From SURF-58 sp041305085 (GTDB lineage Archaea; Nanobdellota; Nanobdellia; Woesearchaeales; UBA9642), in NCBI GenBank assembly GCA_041305085.1, contig JBFYMA010000028.1:1-15850 (forward strand): DNA of 15,850 bases, given 5' to 3'. Position numbers and translations under genes: made by a program. The notes under the pieces were generated by a model that was given only the letters and a program-made list of their open reading frames with translations, did not search any database and was not told the DNA's origin. Below are positions 13,191 through 15,850 of the stretch, one piece after another. The stretch's first letter is position 1, and the number at the start of each line of letters is the position of its first letter.

Positions 13191-14915
13191 TTACTCCAGC
13201 ACCTTTATTATCTCATCCCTGTTCTTGCAGTGGCTGACCACATTGGCAACTATGTCGCTGTGAAAAACTCCTCTTATCCAGTTGGCAAAGTCATTCTTGC
13301 CCAAACCAACATGCTTTCTGAATATCTCTTCATCGAGCTCTTTGAGCACCATTATAAAATCAGGAATATTTTTGGCGACTTTTCCGTTGCTGAACCAGAA
13401 GTACTGCCTTGGGTCTGAAACATTTACCTGTATTATTCTCTGCTTTTCAGCATTAAGTATCTGCTCTTCTGCAGAGACTCTTTTTATAATGCGCCCCTCG
13501 CTGTCTTCCTTTTCTTTTAGGGATTGCTCTTGATTTTTCATAGATCTCTCTTCTGGCTTCTGCTCTTTCTTTGGCTCTTTCTGAATCTCCATGGGCTCTA
13601 TAGTTGTGCTGAAATCAGTATCTTTGTTTTCAAACTCATCAAGCGTTTTTTCCTTTGGATCGTGCTTATTCAGGAATTTTCCAAGAAGCTCTTTCAGGTC
13701 AAACCTCTTAAGTTTTGGAGGAGTCTTGTCCAGATGCTGGGCATCAGGGTCGTTCCATGTTTCCTTGAATGAGAGCGTTTCCGAAACCTCATGGCTTTCG
13801 CTTCCCTCTTTCGGGACATCAAGCACATCTTCCACCAATATCTGCTCTTTTATTTTCTGCCTGTCCTGAGAAGAGGATGCATCCGCACTTATTTCCGGAA
13901 GCTGTCTTTTTACTCCTGGAACAAGATTTTTGGACTGTGAAATAAATTCATTCTCTTTTGCAGGGTTCTGTTTTGGTATGGATACTTCTTCGTAAGTATT
14001 AGAAATATTGTCATGAATTTTTATGCTCTGACTCTCTAAAGGCTCCTGCTGTCTTAAGTTTGGCATTTTTTCTCCCCCCTGGCTTTGAAAAAGATCATTT
14101 TTTGTGTTCTGCAAAACATTTTTGAGTTCCTCCTCGTACTCCTGCTGTGAAATAGGCTCAGCAGCAGAAGTTTTTTCTTTTTCTGGCTCGTGCATTTGCT
14201 CTCCAGTTTTTTGTTCAGTGGATTCAGCTTCTTTTTCTATGTGGATAGATTGTGATTCTCTTATCCTATCTCCAATATCCTGTTTTTGTTCAGATACCTC
14301 CACTTTTTCCTCTTTATCCTTAATTATTGGCTTAGGAGAGGGATTTTCTATTGCATCAATGGTTTTTGCCTTTTCATAATTTCTCTCCTGAAACCTATTT
14401 GGATTTGCCTGCTGTGCTCCTTCAGCAGACTGCTCAGGGCTCTTTTTTATGAAAGGGTTGAACTGGTTTGTAAGGAGCTCATAAAGTGCAACGTCAAACT
14501 TTTCAGTCTTGCCTTTAAGCTCTTCAATTCTTGTTTTTGAATCATCCACAAATTTTTTAAAGTCTTCAAATGATTTGGAAACCTTTTCAATTTTAGTATC
14601 TATCTCCTTAAGCTTCTCTGCCTCACCTGCAACATTCTTGAACTCATCCTTTATTTTCCTGACAATTATAGGATATATGTCATCAACTGTTATAGAAGAG
14701 TTTATAGGGACAGCACCCTGTCCTACTGCTGGTTGCTGTGCTATTGGTCTTGCCTGCTGCTGAGCTGCTGGCTGAGGCTGAGCTTGAGGCTGCTGAGGCA
14801 AAGGCTTGGCTTGCTGTGCTGGCTGAGGCTGCTGCTGAGCTGCTGGCTTTGGCAAAGGGCCTGCTGGCTGGCTTGGTTTTGCTGCCTGCTTTTGCTTAAA
14901 AAGATCCAGTAACAT
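13191..14915 (-). CDS. ArlC/D/E-like archaellum cytoplasmic protein with long disordered linker
   Basis: I choose the ATG at 14915 (574 residues, MLLDLFKQKQ) because GGGG lies just upstream; a TTG nine codons earlier is less likely. Domains in order are: a Pro/Gln/Ala low-complexity segment (about 10-65); a helical coiled-coil region (about 80-158, KLKEIDTKIEKVSKSFEDF) ending in LYELLTNQFNPFIKK, which resembles the ArlC core; some 320 residues of Glu/Lys/Gln/Ser-rich, probably disordered sequence; and a compact C-terminal domain (about 490-574) with FWFSNGKVAKNIPDFIMVLKEL and HVGLGKNDFANWIRGVF. ArlC/D/E proteins form the cytoplasmic ring that links the motor to chemotaxis. The position between arlB and arlF supports this. 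The C-terminal domain, with its NDFANWI signature, occurs in other archaeal proteins and is not the classic ArlD/E domain, so the fusion is unusual. Confidence 0.75.
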   Translation of the reverse strand: MLLDLFKQKQAAKPSQPAGPLPKPAAQQQPQPAQQAKPLPQQPQAQPQPAAQQQARPIAQQPAVGQGAVPINSSITVDDIYPIIVRKIKDEFKNVAGEAEKLKEIDTKIEKVSKSFEDFKKFVDDSKTRIEELKGKTEKFDVALYELLTNQFNPFIKKSPEQSAEGAQQANPNRFQERNYEKAKTIDAIENPSPKPIIKDKEEKVEVSEQKQDIGDRIRESQSIHIEKEAESTEQKTGEQMHEPEKEKTSAAEPISQQEYEEELKNVLQNTKNDLFQSQGGEKMPNLRQQEPLESQSIKIHDNISNTYEEVSIPKQNPAKENEFISQSKNLVPGVKRQLPEISADASSSQDRQKIKEQILVEDVLDVPKEGSESHEVSETLSFKETWNDPDAQHLDKTPPKLKRFDLKELLGKFLNKHDPKEKTLDEFENKDTDFSTTIEPMEIQKEPKKEQKPEERSMKNQEQSLKEKEDSEGRIIKRVSAEEQILNAEKQRIIQVNVSDPRQYFWFSNGKVAKNIPDFIMVLKELDEEIFRKHVGLGKNDFANWIRGVFHSDIVANVVSHCKNRDEIIKVLE

Positions 14916-14976
14916 TACAACCCCTTTTTTTGTTAATAGCAATTAATCTAGTATGTTTCTAGTGTGGGCATTGGAG

Positions 14977-14998
14977 ATATATATAGTTTACGGAAAAA
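14977..14998 (-). promoter_or_regulatory. Promoter of the ArlC/D/E-like gene
   Basis: On the - strand, TTTTTCCGTAAAC runs directly into TATATATAT (14977-14985), centred 66 bp before the chosen ATG, so a leader of about 40 nt is predicted. TGCATT (15000-15005) and AATGCA (15013-15018) form an inverted repeat just upstream. Its presence suggests this gene is transcribed separately from arlB. Confidence 0.5.
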
Positions 14999-15056
14999 TT
15001 GCATTGTTCTAAAATGCAGTTGCTATGCCTAGGTAAAAACTAATATGCCAACTTAG

Positions 15057-15073
15057 AAAAAACAATAAAAAAA
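15057..15073 (-). terminator. T-tract terminator after arlB
   Basis: On the - strand, TTTTTTTATTGTTTTTT lies 20-36 bp after the arlB stop codon. Two T-runs of six or seven are typical of archaeal intrinsic termination without a hairpin. It would separate abundant archaellin mRNA from the downstream genes. Confidence 0.6.
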
Positions 15074-15093
15074 TCAAGCCTTAAATTTACAGT

Positions 15094-15681
15094 TTAGTAA
15101 AGTGTCACTTTTTCCTGCTTGATGCTTGGAACCCTCAGATTAATAACAGTAAATTCCCCTACTTTTGGAATAATCTGTATCTGCATGTCGTCGTTTGGCT
15201 CCACTGCATTCGTTGTATTTATCTTGAACCTCAGATAAACAATCTCTTCTTCCTCAAGCTTGGAGTTTGTGTTGCCAAAAAGGGGCTCTGGGCAGAACTC
15301 TGTCTCTTCTGTCAGGTCTGCAAAGGTACAGTTGGTGTTCCACTTTGTTGAGTTAGCCAAGCTCAACCTTCCAGAGAGTGTTTCTGTTGTTATGGTAATG
15401 TATGTATCTTCATAATCCACAGGTGAGGACCCTGCCTTCAGCCTTACCAAAAGCTCAAACTTTTCTATTGTTCCATCTGTTACATTGCTGTATCCAACAA
15501 TGTTTACAAACTCGTATCCAGTGGTTATCCTTTCTCTTGTAACCTTCTCAACTTCAACAGCTTTCTGGCCAATAGCTCCTGATGTCCTTATAAGCACTCC
15601 TGCAGCTATTGCAGCAACAAGTATTGAAGATATAAATATGAGTAGAACACCTACGCCCATGATTGCTTTTTTTGAAAACAT
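15094..15681 (-). CDS. arlB: Archaellin (archaellum filament protein)
   Basis: This 195-residue protein has the clearest archaellin N-terminus in the window: MFSKKA followed by IMGVGVLLIFISSILVAAIA and GVLIRTSG. The known family pattern is a lysine/arginine-rich leader ending in Gly, then a QMGIGTLIVFIAMVLVAAVAAGVLI-like helix; here Ala6 replaces Gly before the cleavage site. The C-terminal domain contains EKFELLVRLKAG, TYITITT, several N-X-T/S sites, a cysteine pair (NCTF and FCPE), and MQIQIIPKVGEFTVINLRVPS. The helix forms the filament core and the beta domain faces outward. It is first in the operon order, has its own TATA box, and is followed by a T-tract terminator, as expected for a highly expressed subunit. 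It is the best candidate for the major archaellin of the three paralogues. Confidence 0.88.
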   Translation of the reverse strand: MFSKKAIMGVGVLLIFISSILVAAIAAGVLIRTSGAIGQKAVEVEKVTRERITTGYEFVNIVGYSNVTDGTIEKFELLVRLKAGSSPVDYEDTYITITTETLSGRLSLANSTKWNTNCTFADLTEETEFCPEPLFGNTNSKLEEEEIVYLRFKINTTNAVEPNDDMQIQIIPKVGEFTVINLRVPSIKQEKVTLY

Positions 15682-15706
15682 GTTGTCAAGTAAACTTATG
15701 AAGAGC

Positions 15707-15718
15707 TTAATATTTAAA
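15707..15718 (-). promoter_or_regulatory. arlB: Promoter of arlB
   Basis: On the - strand, TTTAAATATTAA preceded by the A-rich AAAAACAAAAAG (BRE-like) is centred about 32 bp before the arlB ATG. This is close to the spacing at other starts here. It lacks the TTTCC element seen at other archaellum-locus promoters. Confidence 0.6.
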
Positions 15719-15759
15719 CTTTTTGTTTTTTAAGGCTCTGTAGAAAAACTAATAAACCC

Positions 15760-15805
15760 CTGTAGCCATAGGGCTACAGAGGAGGGTGGAGGTCGAAGCT
15801 CCACC
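15760..15805 (+). other. Two strong hairpins before a + strand start codon
   Basis: CTGTAGCC-ATAG-GGCTACAG (15760-15779) is a perfect 8-bp hairpin. GGTGGAG (15785-15791) pairs with CTCCACC (15799-15805) and ends at the ATG at 15806. The second helix encloses the only Shine-Dalgarno-like GGAGG/GGTGGAGGT sequence, so it could hide the ribosome site. A few bases to the left is GGCTCTGTAGAAAAAC (15734-15749), which looks like an insertion-sequence terminal repeat. Confidence 0.45.
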
Positions 15806-15850
15806 ATGAAAAAAGAAGAACGATTGGATAGAAAAATTTGTCGGTTGTTT
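15806..15850 (+). CDS. Start of an unidentified gene (partial)
   Basis: An ATG with 15 open codons (MKKEERLDRKICRLF) runs off the right edge, directly after the hairpin pair and behind a GGAGG-rich leader. The segment is basic and predicted helical. If the IS-end reading of 15734-15749 is right, this would be the transposase N-terminus; otherwise it is an unknown gene divergent from arlB. Too little is visible to assign a family. Confidence 0.35.
   Translation, partial: MKKEERLDRKICRLF

Noticed and set aside
13524..14763. Several + strand frames opposite the ArlC/D/E-like gene
   Set aside because: They are Ser/Phe/Cys-rich products of antisense low-complexity sequence, typical shadows.
14916..14942. 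TTG start nine codons upstream for the ArlC/D/E-like gene
   Set aside because: The ATG at 14915 has a GGGG ribosome-site-like stretch just before it, and the extra residues (MLLTKKGVV) encode that stretch.
1652..15681. A second VR in the archaellin-like genes
   Set aside because: None contains the FLIA...NNGFNG or NARFV blocks, so the visible DGR targets only its own neighbour within this window.
1..15850. CRISPR arrays, tRNA and rRNA genes
   Set aside because: No regularly spaced repeats and no tRNA cloverleaf with T-arm signature were seen. The only repeated block is the TR/VR pair.

Overview
The window looks like part of a low-G+C archaeal chromosome, most likely a small-genome DPANN lineage such as Woesearchaeota or Pacearchaeota (inferred from gene content; no rRNA marker is present). 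The archaeal signs are an archaellum operon in the euryarchaeal order, TATA boxes centred about 25-32 bp upstream of several start codons (leaderless or nearly leaderless mRNAs), and T-tract terminators.

Layout. Positions 1-1064 hold the 3' end of an unrecognised gene and an overlapping SAM-dependent methyltransferase. Positions 1328-2263 hold a small membrane-anchored acidic protein (+) convergent with an archaellin-like protein (-). Positions 2527-5527 are a complete diversity-generating retroelement (DGR), all on the + strand: target gene with variable repeat (VR, 3221-3306), structured leader, template repeat (TR, 3673-3758) and reverse transcriptase. All 10 TR/VR differences fall on the 28 TR adenines and none on the 58 other bases. 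The RT is fused to a RecQ-type helix-turn-helix (HTH_40-like) domain and a cysteine cluster, and no Avd gene is seen. A chain of stem-loops (5551-5742) separates the RT from the archaellum genes.

Positions 5790-15681 are the archaellum locus on the - strand. Reading right to left the order is archaellin (arlB), ArlC/D/E-like protein, arlF, arlG, arlH, arlI, arlJ. It is interrupted between the ArlC/D/E-like gene and arlF by a divergent three-gene + operon (11163-13162): a second archaellin/pilin-like protein, a six-repeat helical protein and a winged-helix regulator. A perfect 23-bp palindrome lies in the shared arlF/operon intergenic region next to the TATA box. Several promoters in the locus carry a related TTTCC-A-rich element just upstream of TATA.

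The right edge (15735-15850) has two strong hairpins and the first 15 codons of a + gene, possibly the end of an insertion sequence.

The archaellum genes work together: ArlI (ATPase), ArlH (regulatory nucleotide-binding partner) and ArlJ (membrane platform) form the motor; ArlF and ArlG are the stator-type pseudopilins; the ArlC/D/E-like protein is a cytoplasmic coupling component; archaellins build the filament. The DGR is a separate protein-diversifying module beside it, and nothing in the sequence links its target protein to motility.
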